A stretch of DNA of 64,000 nt from Trissonchulus latispiculum (taxonomy: Eukaryota > Nematoda > Enoplea > Enoplida > Ironidae): the NCBI GenBank assembly GCA_030248195.1, contig JASAND010020152.1, positions 1 through 64,000 on the forward strand, written 5' to 3'. Numbering within the stretch: position 1 is the stretch's first letter; each line of letters starts with the position of its first letter. The notes below the pieces were generated by a model, which had not been told where the DNA came from, did no database searches, and was given only the letters and a program-made list of their open reading frames with translations. Positions 10,918 through 21,501 of this stretch are shown one piece after another. Both the position numbers and the translations under genes were made by a program.

Positions 10918-12318
10918 TTTTTTCCTGTACTGCCACACCCCAGTTGCTTTCGCGAGGAGGGGTAACGCCAAACCAAATTTGCTCAGGGTCCACGGTTTGG
11001 CGTTGAATAATTGCATAAGCAATTACCCGAGGCGGCGGCAAGGCTACTGCCGGAGCAGAAGTAATCACAATGCTTCGATCGCATCATGACCACCCGTCAG
11101 CTCCATTCAAGGGGTTTCCCCCCTGGACGGCCAACTCCTTGAAAAACTCGGATAACAACCATACAACTATTGGGGGAACTATTGGCACAGCCGTACCAAG
11201 CCTATCATAGATGGTTGACTGTTATCAGCTGACAACAGATCCAGTTTGATTAAAGTTGTATACTGTTTCAAACAATTTTTAAAAGAATTTTCTTTTATCA
11301 GACCCTTAGGGTCCAAAGTTCCGTGATTGCGGCCGACATGAATGCAGAGGGTACATTCTCCACTCTGGTCAGCCTGAGGTGCGAGTTTGCGTCATAAACT
11401 GAATCTATTTAAGATTCAGGTTTAATTTCAAATTAAATAAAAAGACAAACTAAGTTATGATTACTTTGGTTTGATTCTTACCACTCGCCTGGTAACCCCT
11501 GGCGAGTAAGGGCGGATGAAATCCTAACTTGGAAAAAGCAGTATTTCCGTATCCCATTTCAGTCAGGAATCAGGATGTGTTGTCTTTGTTGTTCCTGCTT
11601 TTGTTGTAGTTGTTGTCGTTGTTTTTATAGAATCAAATAGGATTAGTGAACTTGGTTATTAATTTAAATTTACATTTCTGATAAATTTGACGACCCTATT
11701 TCCACCCATCCCCCTGAAATTTGTTGGTTGCCGCGAGTTGAACTGAAATTAGTTTTAACCCTCTCTTGCATCACTAAATAATTACTATTATGCGTTACCA
11801 GAGCTGAACGGGGGATATTAACACTAGCTTGCAGTAATGAGCCACTCAAATGTCCAACTATTAAAAGAATTTAATATGCCGTTAAATAAAAGTACAATAA
11901 TAGAAAAGAAGATTAAACTCATGCATTTGATTCCATTTTTATGTCAACTGTGAGCTCAGGTTCTTTCAGCACAATTCATAACATCTCTGCAAATATATCA
12001 GGGTAATTGCGTGAAGCTTGCAAATAAAGAAACTGCAGTACGTAAAGTTATGTGTGATAGCCATTTATGCCTATCTTCCATCTTAGCATGAGTAGGTGAA
12101 TCTGCTGAGAAAGTGGGTTTTTAATAACAGCATATTATCCTGATTGTACTATGTTTACACTCCAAAACACCTGGTAATCTGTCTACAGTAAGCGAAAATT
12201 GCAGAACTTTTCAACTAAACTAGTAAAATTCATTGAAATCTAAAAATTTCTAAAACTTATCTTATTGCACCGCTTCATCGTCGCAGCATCGGATCAGATC
12301 TCGGCTTAGCTTAAATGC
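10918..12318 (-). mobile_element. 1.4-kb non-coding retroposon, copy 1
   Basis: Read on the minus strand, the element starts near GCATTTAAGCTAAGCC and ends GGCAGTACAGG followed by a short A-run. A 14-bp direct repeat AGGATAAATATTAT (10904-10917 and 12319-12332) flanks it. The length of the duplication and the A-tail indicate LINE-type target-primed insertion. It matches 25345-26735 almost throughout in inverse orientation, and the 3' part matches 14285-14775. There is no reading frame beyond 61 codons, so it is non-autonomous. I see no convincing pol III promoter boxes. Origin is unknown. Confidence 0.75.
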
Positions 12319-12501
12319 AGGATAAATATTATGTTTACTAGTGTACGACTTTGCTTAATACTAACTCAATCAGTATCTGCGATTAAATCTGCTATTATCC
12401 GTTTTTGCTGTTTTCTAAACCATCAGTTATGTCCGTTGAGATTTTACGATTACACGGTATTAGTTTATCTCTGTGCTTACACCGAGTGCAAAGCCTTTAA
12501 G

Positions 12502-13680
12502 TGAGGGAAAATGCCGCAGGTACTGATTTGTTAAATCTTAGAAACTTGGCGTCGGCGAAACGAAAATTAATTAGTGCGAAATTACATTTATAAATAGCAC
12601 CTTAATTCCTGGTGCGTCAATAATTAGCTAATTACTTAGTTCCTCTGTTTTGCTATAAACCGCTGTAAAAAGCTGCAAGAATTGTGCAGTTCTTAATCTC
12701 ATGCAGAGTTGTTTTGGTCCAAAGTTATGCCCCCGGCCATGATTATTAATTACTTTCTTGACTATTCAAAACGTCCAAAGCTTTTTCCGAAAAAAACGAA
12801 AAGAAGAAGCAAAACTTCTTCGTGTTGCCTTGAGTCTTGTCTGTTAGTGTATACCTTCCATCTAGTTTCATTGATAGTGAAATCGTGCATTCAATTCTGA
12901 CTTTGCGTTGAATTGCCTTCAATTTTGCCTTTTGATACAGTAATACTAGTGCTTAAAGTACTTTAGTAATTTAGGGGGGCAAAGGCCCAACTGACAAACA
13001 GTTATACAGTAAATAAACTACACACACACACTCAAACTCACCAATTTATAACAATGGGCGAAGCCCCGCTAACGTACCAATACAAAAGGCCCACTGAAGA
13101 ATGACAGGGGGAGAAACTGTATACAGGGGAGATAGTGAGAGCAGAGAGAGAAACTAGCGACTTAACTATACAAGGGAAACCCAAAACTGAAAGGGGGAGA
13201 AGTTTGACGGAGAAACCCCCTCCCAAGAGAAGCGCCCTCTAGCTGGGGTGTCCCAATCATGTAGCTCCAAGGGGGAACCCCACCCAACCAAACCTATCCT
13301 ATAGGTGGAGCTACATGACACGTGGATGAATGCTTGCTGACTAGGCAAGCCAACTATTAGCTAAGTAAAGTGATTTCGTAATAATTGTAATAACGAAAAG
13401 GCTGACCGTTACAGTCAGCCTCTTGCGTTACAGACATCTAACAGGTGACCAAACCTTGATAGTGCAGTAAACTGCCCAGAGAGGATAGTTATCCTAAATA
13501 GTGTGCTCGAGCTTGACTTGTACGGGAAGCAGGCATGGGAAAGATTGATAATCCTGATATGGGAGTTACCCAGCCCCCAAATGATGATATTATCCTAAGC
13601 CGGACGGCAGTGATGTTATATTCACTTTCGATATGAGAAATGGAAGAAAGCAAATGCATGCTGACGTTTGTTTATTTCAG
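12502..13680. other. Intergenic DNA with two hairpins
   Basis: No gene is supported. CATGTAGCTCCA at 13258-13269 has a perfect inverted copy at 13306-13317. GGCTGAC / GTCAGCC forms a 7-bp stem at about 13401-13421. A CA-rich microsatellite lies at about 13020-13032. The G/A-rich block at 13100-13240 may be part of a decayed repeat. Confidence 0.4.
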
Positions 13681-13887
13681 CGACACCGCACAAAGTACAA
13701 TGTGGAAGAATTTATTCAGCAACTTTCTCAAGGCGTTTCGAAAGCTATATTTTTTGGAAGCGAAAGGAAGACTCAGCATGTTCGTCCCCATGTGGCCTCC
13801 AAAGAATCGGATCAATACCATCATCGAACCGGGGACACAGTCGGAAGTTCACCCAAAAGTCCAATAGCCCAAAACCACAACCCATGA
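13681..13887 (+). CDS. Possible 3'-terminal exon, unrecognised protein
   Basis: A good 3' splice site (TTTGTTTATTTCAG) ends at 13680. All three downstream frames are open for 180-270 nt. The best-looking frame (phase 0, stop at 13885-13887) is hydrophilic, contains YNVEEFIQQLSQGVSKAIFF and ends in a Ser/Pro/Asn-rich tail. I cannot join it to an upstream exon with certainty: the nearest candidate, 9585-9710, ends in phase 1 and would select a different frame. No domain is recognised. Confidence 0.3.
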   Translation, partial: RHRTKYNVEEFIQQLSQGVSKAIFFGSERKTQHVRPHVASKESDQYHHRTGDTVGSSPKSPIAQNHNP

Positions 13888-14112
13888 GACGGCCATGTTT
13901 TCAAGTCCACATACGATGGCTGTTGTGGCTGATCCTGATAATAAGATAATGTCACCGAAGGAAGCCTAAGAGTGGAGCAGTTCGAAAAGGAGCGGTCGAC
14001 CTCGGACTAAAGCCCCGGCTCAAAGGATAAGCGACATGATTTCACTTGAGGACAGATAAGTCGTTCTTCAGCTAACTCATGGAAATCCTCAGTATTTTAT
14101 TTATCAAAACAA

Positions 14113-14160
14113 ATTTAATAGACATGAGGGGTGGAAAAGGTCCCCCTGTGTCTATTAAAT
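14113..14160. repeat. Perfect 12-bp palindrome
   Basis: ATTTAATAGACA (14113-14124) and its exact inverse (14149-14160) enclose a 24-nt spacer that itself contains GAGGGG / CCCCCT. It may be a very small foldback element or a structured transcript end. No further context. Confidence 0.5.
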
Positions 14161-14284
14161 CGCTGGTCAGTAGACACTTTAATACTGTAAAGTGTATACT
14201 GCATACCAAACCAGTGATATATTAATTTATTTAAATATTAACAATTATATTAGTATTATTAGATATTGATTCGGTTTTCATTTG

Positions 14285-14775
14285 TACTATTCAACGCATT
14301 TCACAGGTCGTCCAGAGGGGAGAAGGTACGCTCTGCAACCATGACTGCCGCAAACACGAAAGTTTCAAACCAAATCAACTGTTGCATGGTACAATTTTCA
14401 ATACTAAGCGCTTCAATTCAAACTTTTCTGTGGCCAGACGGCCACAGTATAAGTTATCGTATTCATTGGTGCCACTGTACCAACCCTTTACTACCCTCCC
14501 AGCCTAATTTCTAATTGTGTTATCCGAGATTTGCAAGGAGTTGGCCGTCCTGTGGGGGGAAACCCCTACTTGATGGAGCCAACGGGTGCACACGATGCGG
14601 TGAAAGTAGCGTGGTCACTTCTGCCCCGCCAGTACCCTTGATGACGCGTCGGATAATTGCATGCAGCAGTTATTCAGTGCCAGATCTGGGCCCCAACCCG
14701 GTGAGATAGAAATTTAGGACTGGCACTACCCCAGCAAGCGAAAGCGAATGGGGTGTGGCAGTATGCAAAAAAGTA
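14285..14775 (+). mobile_element. Diverged partial copy of the 1.4-kb retroposon
   Basis: It shares ordered blocks with 26270-26735: CAGAGGGGAGAA, CTCTGC, GTTATCCGAG, CAAGGAGTTGGCCGTCC, GGGGAAACCCCT and GGGGTGTGGCAGTA, followed by a short A-rich stretch. Divergence is high and the 5' part is missing or unrecognisable. The orientation matches the copy at 25345-26735. Confidence 0.6.
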
Positions 14776-15025
14776 CAATGGGAATACAACATTTCAGGCC
14801 TACTCCAAAAATGTACTCCTGAAAAAACCAAACGAAAAGTTGGTCGAAGCATACCAACTACTTTATTTATCCACAAAATCATTTGCATATATTTAAATCT
14901 TGCTCATGTACGTTTTCCATAGCAGTCAAAATGTGAAGGTTTACAGACCTATTGTGTGGTCCTCGTAATGAGTTTCACGCAATAGTCTCTGAACCCCAAG
15001 CCTTTGCCTCACACTAATTCGGCCA

Positions 15026-15355
15026 CTATGCACACTCGCCATTCACCACCGTGAAAGGTACGGCACAAATGCATCCCCCGCCCATGTTGGGTTCCGATTT
15101 ACACAACATTTTCGCTGAACCACAATCAGAATGGCGTTGGCATTTCTTTAAGACTTGGACACACCCATACCCATTATATGCCACGATATATCCCGCCTTG
15201 CATTCGCAAGTTGCAATATTGTATTGATCGATCTTGTAACATCGCATATTTGCACCTGTGCAATCATCATCGCCTTCGCACTGACGATTCGCATCTACCC
15301 CTATCATTGCCTCTAATAGCAACTGAATCAATAAAAGTCGTTGTACGGATGGCAT
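15026..15355 (-). CDS. Secreted cysteine-rich peptide with two EB-like modules
   Basis: This single-exon gene of 109 codons starts at the ATG at 15355. An N-terminal hydrophobic stretch (RLLLIQLLLEAMIGVDA) is a probable signal peptide. The mature part has twelve cysteines in two repeats of C-x5-C-x6-C-x9/10-C-x-C-x10/12-C. This spacing is like the EB/EGF-like modules common in nematode and other ecdysozoan extracellular proteins. No membrane segment follows, so secretion is expected. An AATAAA on the minus strand lies about 160 nt downstream of the stop (14862-14867). The function is not predictable; small extracellular binding or defence roles are possible. Confidence 0.75.
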   Translation of the reverse strand: MPSVQRLLLIQLLLEAMIGVDANRQCEGDDDCTGANMRCYKIDQYNIATCECKAGYIVAYNGYGCVQVLKKCQRHSDCGSAKMLCKSEPNMGGGCICAVPFTVVNGECA

Positions 15356-15547
15356 TTCCAAGCTAAAAATATAACAGAAAGCGAGGAAGTTGCTTGATTC
15401 TTTTCGCTAAATCACTGTCTGAAAAGGAATAAAAAAGGCAGAACTAAAAGGCTTTACTTTGTTTTAAGTGTTGTACGAATGGCATTCCCAAGCTAGAAAC
15501 ATAATAGGAAGCGAGGAATTGAAGTTGCTTGACTCTCTTAGCTGAAT
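15337..15547 (-). repeat. Tandem duplication of the peptide gene's 5' end
   Basis: About 78 bp around the start codon (15337-15415) recurs upstream at 15466-15547 with about 80-85% identity. Shared words include GTTGTACG, ATGGCATT, CCAAGCTA, GAAGCGAGGAA and GTTGCTTGA. The upstream copy also keeps an ATG but no downstream coding sequence. It may be a remnant of a tandem gene duplication or a duplicated promoter. Confidence 0.6.
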
Positions 15548-15889
15548 CACTTAGCAAGCGTAAGACTTACGACTTTACTTTAAAATCTCGTTAAACTATA
15601 CCACTTTCATTTTTAATTATATATTTATCAATCGATCAAGGCGGGTTTGGCTTACGTATTCATTTTCTTCAATCCTGAATACAACCTTTCATTTCTGACG
15701 ATCGCATGTGACCTAACCACTTTGAGAAGATGACGTCTTGCGTGAGAATGATGTAATTGCAGGCCCTTGAGATAGTTTGATAATTAGTTTATATGGTGAA
15801 GCTAATGGTTACAGTTAATATTGTTTGTGGTCACTGTAGTTATTTAATTTTAATTAAATGCGCGGGAATGGCAAATATCAATATAATAG

Positions 15890-16268
15890 TGTTAAGAATC
15901 AACTAAATTAAAGTGTTGCAACTTAAACTCTAAAAGTAACACTTAATCTAAAACTTATTTCTTTCTCACTACTGTGTAAGATTGTCAGTCTCTGTAGCTA
16001 ATGCCATTAATTAGCAAACTGTCTAATTAGTTGATGTTCGGTTCTATTCCGAAACGGCTGGGTATTGTGTGATTTTACATTAAATCTATTGTTACGCCAC
16101 CCCGACTGGATGCCTTCGACGACTACTACGACTTGGTAACTTTTAGATATTCCCTAAGTAGGTAGGATTCAGAAGAGATTCACTGAGTCAGGCCCGGTCG
16201 GATCACCTGCAGTCGTTCCGCCTCTAGATTCCACCTTAGGTCCAGGCAGCTGAGGTAGGAAATTAACA
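15890..16268 (+). repeat. 5' LTR of element A
   Basis: It begins TGTTAAGAATCAACTA and ends GGAAATTAACA. It pairs with 24639-25019. The first base after it belongs to the leader, and the primer-binding site begins 2 nt downstream. Confidence 0.9.
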
Positions 16269-16270
16269 TA

Positions 16271-16284
16271 TGGCGACCGTGCAC
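16271..16284 (+). promoter_or_regulatory. Primer-binding site of element A
   Basis: TGGCGACCGTG two bases after the LTR is complementary to a tRNA 3' end including CCA. The same motif follows the 5' LTR of C (48053), and a variant (TGGCGACC) follows that of B (37246). TGGCGACCGT-type sites are known in mdg1/412-like elements; tRNA-Arg is the likely primer, by recall only. Confidence 0.7.
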
Positions 16285-16731
16285 AGTTTGACTCTGTCTG
16301 GTTGACCATCACTTTTCGACGAAAATTTCGAATTTTCAAAATTTCGGAATTTCTTGCGATTTTGATATTTTCAATTTTTTCTTGTTTATTTGTAATTTAG
16401 AAAATTAGTTTTGAGTAGTTTTTCTTAGTTTTTACTGAGTTTATTCCATTCTTTGAATTTTTCAAATTATTGAGATGAGTAAGCTAGTACATAGCTATTC
16501 CGATTTTGCCTAGGAAACTGTGGTCGGGAGAACTCCCCAACTTCACTACTGAGTGACCCCCCCCATGTGACCCAAAATTTTGGGGACGGACTTCCCCCCT
16601 CCAGGAATACTTTGGGGAGGCTTTGGGGACACTTCACGAATGTTTTGAGCCGTTTTTGGGGAAATTTTAGCCACCCCCCCCCCTTGGGCTCTGGATTTCA
16701 CATCAGGAATTGGGGGAGATCTGAGCTGAGC

Positions 16732-16850
16732 GGTGAAGGGTTCACTTTTTGGTGAACACGACACCACCCAAAACTTAGAGTAGGTAATTTAATAAATTAA
16801 TTTAATTATTATTTAAGCAGCAACCTACTCCCAGGGCTGCTATAAAAGCC
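16732..16850 (+). promoter_or_regulatory. Conserved leader hairpins of element A
   Basis: GTTCAC-N6-GTGAAC within a GGTGAAGGG...ACACCACC block is followed by GCAGC...GGCTGC and TATAAAAGCC. The same order is kept in B (37362-37495) and C (48513-48645) although B's leader is otherwise strongly diverged. A packaging or dimerisation signal is the simplest reading; a role in translation is also possible. Confidence 0.5.
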
Positions 16851-18492
16851 ATAATTTAATTATAAATTCAGGTTTTTAAATTGTGAATTTCAGGTTCCCC
16901 CCGTTCGCATTTTCAAAGTTTTGAGTTAAATCGCCTTAATATAGGCCCTCCTACGTCATATTAACGCGCTGATTCAATATTTTTAGTTTAGGGATATTTT
17001 TGGTCCACCCCTAAGGACCCCATTTTCAAATTTTTTTTGAGTCCAAAAACTTAGAAATATTTGGACCCCCCCTTCTGAAACTTCCCATAGTGGTCAGAAA
17101 TGAATTCTCCGTGTTTTTGTGTACCCCCCAGTAGGAATTTTCAAATTTTCAATCGACAGGATTTTTCTAGGACCCCCATTTTGATTTTGAACTGTCGATT
17201 ACGTACATAAAAATCGAATTTTCGTAGGCCTCGATTTTCTGTAAAAGCTTTCTGGAGTCTGATTTTTGGTCATTTTAGCACTATTAGGTGGTAAACAAGC
17301 TGTGATAAACGTGCCCCCATCAAAATTTCGATTTCGGTTCAAAAATGGTAAAAATCGATTTTGACCTAAAATCGTCAATTTTGACCCAAAAATCGAAGAA
17401 AAATTTAATTTTTGGCCGATTTTTCTAATTTCAAGGGCTAATAACGATTGCATAACATCAACGCCATCACGCCATACCTATAATTCGAAGAATTGCCGGA
17501 AAATGACCAATTTTCTAAAAACCCCCCTGTCAAATTTTTTTGAGATTCGAACATAGTCATTTTTTGAGCTAATTTTTGGAATTTGGTATTTGGACCCCCT
17601 ATAGGTTTCAGTAAGTGCTCCACTCGTTTTTAAGCATAAAAATATCAGATTTTGTCCAAATTTTGGAAAAATTTTCCATTTTGGCACCGATTTTTCAATT
17701 TTTCACATTTTTAGTAGCGGTGCGCCCCTAGTGATTTTTCAACTTTGAGTGTTTTTATCGGTTCTGAGCCTATCTACGACTAAAGCTACGGTCGTACGTG
17801 CAGATTCCCAGGATTCCTAGAATTTTTGTGATTTCGACCCAAAAAGGACGTTTTTCGAGATTTTGGGCTTAGACTCCATTGTAGTTGAATTGCAATTTTC
17901 AACGATTTGTCCAATTTTGTCAAATTCCACGGTCAATTCTACGAACGTAGAGCGTAACTACACTAGAACTGCTAGGTTTTGTTTGGATTTTTTCTATTTT
18001 TGGTCGACGTTCCCCCCCCCTTGTGTGTTTTTCCAATAACTCCCGACTTTCGGATCTTTTCTTGGAACGACGGTAGCACGAGCCGTAGAACAGTTTGTTG
18101 AGTCTAGTCTTTTATCACGATTCCATCATATTTCCAGTAATTTTTCCCTAGATTTGACATTTTTTTCTGTTGTGACCCAATAGTGATTTTCACCATCTCA
18201 TCTTTTGAGCAGATTTTTGAAGTCCTTTTTGTTTCGGAATACCATCTACAACCTCAACTAAAGGCGTAGATAAATTGTACGAGTCTTTTCTGATATTTTG
18301 CGACTATTTCCCTGGTTTTTGGACGATTTTTCCCAGTTTTTGCGAGAAATTTCGACAATCGATAATTCTGCGCGAGAACGTTTGCTCAGGCATAGAGAAA
18401 ATTGGGATAACATTTTTAATCAATTTGCTGAATTACGCGCTCAAATCATTCCTGTGGTAACTAGAGCTCAGCTTAGGCAGCATTTGCAAAAT

Positions 18493-21200
18493 ATGGCGGA
18501 TATCAAAACCAATATTGCGCGTTTCAAGAGCTTAAGTCCCTATCACGGTAGAGAAACTACTTTGACTCCAGAGGAATGGATCACAAGTTTTGAGGCAATT
18601 ATCCGTGCTCACGAAATCCCTGAGGAAAAGAAACGCTCCCTATTGCTAGCCAAAATTGGGGAAACTGTCCTTCATCGACTTTCTTCTCTTGGACTTCCGG
18701 ATACGTACGAAGAATTGGTCAAACTTTTGAAGGTTTTGTGCGAACCTGTGACAAGGAGAGCGGCTGAGCATTCGAGAAATTTCTATGTACGTATTCAAAA
18801 AGAGGACGAAAAGGTACAAGATTTTGCCGCTGACTTGGAAGTTTTAGCCCGAAAGGCTTTTCCGAATGAGAATGAAAATGGAAGGGCAGTGAACATTTTT
18901 GAACAGCTCCGTAAAGGTCTTCGCTCTGATTTGAAAACCTTGGGTGTCTCCCTCCTAGCTGATATAGAATGTTGGGGACAGAACGTGGAAAAATTGCGCA
19001 AAATTATGATTCAGCTTTTGCGGTTGGAGGAGGAACAAACTCAAGATTCGTCGACCTCCACTTCCAATTCCAAAAAGGAATCAAAGACGAAAGTGAAGGT
19101 CTGTAGTGTTTCTACCGCCGAAAACTCGGAACAGGACGAAAAATTGCCCAAACTGCAGTCCCAACTTTTTGACATGAAGCTCAAAAATGCGCAATTGGAA
19201 ATTGATTAGGAAGCTGTCAAAGCAGGCAAAACGGAAGCGCAAATTTGTAGTGCGAAGGCTCCTATTCCTACGGAATCCCCTACGGTTGTTGCAGCTCAAG
19301 CTACGCCATCTACTACGACGCAGTCTACGCGAGCTCAGCAACAAAATTCTAACCGCTCAGTCCCCGCGTGATCTCAGTAACGTGACTTGCTATGAATGTG
19401 GAAACTTGGGACATATTGCTTCAAATTGTGCCCTGCGTACTAATCGAGGTAATTCAAACTTTAGGCGCGGCCGTGGACGTGGTAATTTCCGTGGTAATAA
19501 CCGCGGCAACTACCAAAACCAAAATTGGAATCAAAATTCGCGCTCAAACTGGAACAATAACAACAGCGGTAACAACAATTGGTCTCGAAATAATTCTCGT
19601 GGTTCCAGGGGTAATCGTGGAAACTCTCAAACTGCGGTTCTCGTCCAGATGTCCTAATGGATGCTAACGGTCAGTCATTTCAAATTATGTCCTACTAGCA
19701 ATATCGAATGTTTCTTACATAGTTCCTTTAAATTCTAGCGGGCAGAATTTTCAGATTGCGGGAGGCGTAAACTCCAGGGCTCCCAACCCGCAGTAACTTC
19801 GACCCTCCTGGAGAAAATTCTAACCCTAGTTCAACTACAGTTTTGAATTCTAACCCTAATGTTTGTTCGGTTTTTTCTTCATCTGAGAACGTGGTGGAAA
19901 GTTTAATGAAGACATACCCCAATCAGAAGACTATTTCATGGGATCAAATTTGTTCTGTCTTCTCTTCTTATGCGGGGGTAGTAAAGTCTAAATTACCATC
20001 TAAAAATCAATTCGGACGAACAAACTTAGAAAATTTTCCAAATTCTGCAAATACGTATGTACGTACAAACATGGCATGGTCTATTCAGCCAAATTCTAAT
20101 GGTTTTTCAGCGCCAAATACTAATACGTACGTACGTACAAGCCCTCCCTCTAATGTTTCTTTTCCGCCTAACGGCTTTTCTGGAAAATCAAAGCAATTTC
20201 AATCTAAAATAGAGGAACGTGTTCTTTTTATACCAGATCAACAACGATGGGTAAAATTGGTACCTATTGATGGTAGCCAGGTCGACAAGCGGAATGCACT
20301 TTTTCTTTGACCAATCCAACAAAACTTGAAGGCATCAAATCAAGCCAATTTCTATCAGGCAAATTATTTTCTGGTCTAACTTTTCGAAATTCACGTTTCC
20401 AAAATCAGAACGCTGGCTTTAGGCCATTGAATTTCCAGCAACCTAGGTTTTTGCTAGCAAATTTTCGGTATAATTTCCGTTTTAGAGGCAACAGCCTAGA
20501 TTTTCGAATGCGTCTACAGTTTTTCTGCTAGGAATAATTTTGGATTTGCTCATCGTACGATTGCTCCGAACGGGCGCAGCTGCGAAAATCAAGCGTTTTC
20601 CTTTGGACCTCGCGTGGTTTTCCCATCTGCAAATGCCCACCAGCTAAACTTAGGGACGAGCACACCCAGATCACTAAATCAAGGGGTGCCTTCAGGAGCG
20701 AACTTTTTGGCTCGCCACTCGAAGGTAACCAAGCATAACGGTGATACTGGTCTACACGAAAAGACAGATCTCTCTGTTCATCACATAGGAAATTACTTTC
20801 CAAGATCTTTCGATCATAAGCGACACACTAGTTCAAAATTTTCTCGTCGTGCAGATGACACAATTTCTTTTGTAACTCGAGTTTTTCATTCGCCTAAGCA
20901 TAGGAAAGAAAGAAAGAAGGAACGAGGATAACACGTCATTGAGAATAGTAGGCATGCATCTCACTCTGCGACAGTCGAAGACCGTAGCTCGAACGCGAAT
21001 GTAGTGCTACCTCAGCCAAAGTTCTAAGCCCGATACTTCCACTGAGGATAATTCACATGAACCGCCTACGTATACTAAGTATGTAAAGGAAGAAAGTAAT
21101 CCTATGAAAGAAGTAACTTGTGAAAGCTTATGTACACAGAAGCAGAAACTGATAAAAGTTGCAGATCCAGACTTTTCGGATGAATTTCTTTTTGTGGATC
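18493..21200 (+). pseudogene. gag: gag remnant of element A
   Basis: The likely start is the ATG at 18493 (MADIK), because B begins its gag with the same residues. The capsid-like part is open to a TAG at 19207-19209. After that, the nucleocapsid region is in another frame: a CCHC knuckle (C-x2-C-x4-H-x4-C, CYECGNLGHIASNC) near 19390-19431 is followed by an Arg/Gly/Asn-rich tail to about 19655. The C-terminal Asn/Ser/Phe-rich part (19843-20310 and beyond) contains the paired NTYVRT motifs and ends in further frameshifts near 20.3-21.2 kb. An intact gag is not possible here. Confidence 0.8.
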
Positions 21201-21228
21201 TTGTATCTTCACGCCACTAGATATTTAG

Positions 21229-21501
21229 ATGATAAACACTGATAAGTGCGAACGTACTGCAGTAGAAGGCGGTACCAAAGTTTTATCGTCACTGGAAAAC
21301 GTTACTCATGATGATTTAGTAGCTCGACAGGAAGTAACTGACCTAAGTGGCACTTTAGCACCAACACTCAATGCAACGACAGATTTTTCGTTTGTTAAGT
21401 CACTTCAGAATTCGTTCGAAAGCACCTTATCTAATTTGTTTGACACTATCACGTCACAACCTAAGGCGATAGCATCACCATTTAGCAAGTTCTTTTCCTG
21501 A
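21229..21501 (+). pseudogene. C-terminal tail after the pol deletion in element A
   Basis: This open stretch of 90 codons is Ser/Thr/Asp-rich and lies just after the gag-end motif (KVADPDFSDEFLF). By position it corresponds to the variable tail after integrase in B and C. No start codon of its own is convincing. It marks the 3' side of the deletion that removed protease to integrase. Confidence 0.45.

Larger units (their letters stand above)
9781..12501. mobile_element. Inverted-arm element interrupted by two later insertions
   Basis: The sequence at 9781-9826 continued at 10437-10542 is matched in inverted orientation by 12354-12501 (shared words include AGGCTTTG, GTAAGCACAGAGATA, GGACATAACTGAT and GATACTGATTGAGTTAGTATTAA split over the arm). 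The left arm is split by a foldback MITE (9827-10428) and the space between the arms holds a 1.4-kb retroposon (10918-12318). The outermost ends and a target duplication are not resolved. The remaining unique interior (10543-10903) has one short open stretch at about 10630-10750 that could be a transposase relic, but no motif is visible. Confidence 0.5.

Noticed and set aside
13258..13421. Transcription terminator hairpins
   Set aside because: Two stems are present, but in a eukaryotic intergenic region without a gene there is no reason to call them terminators.
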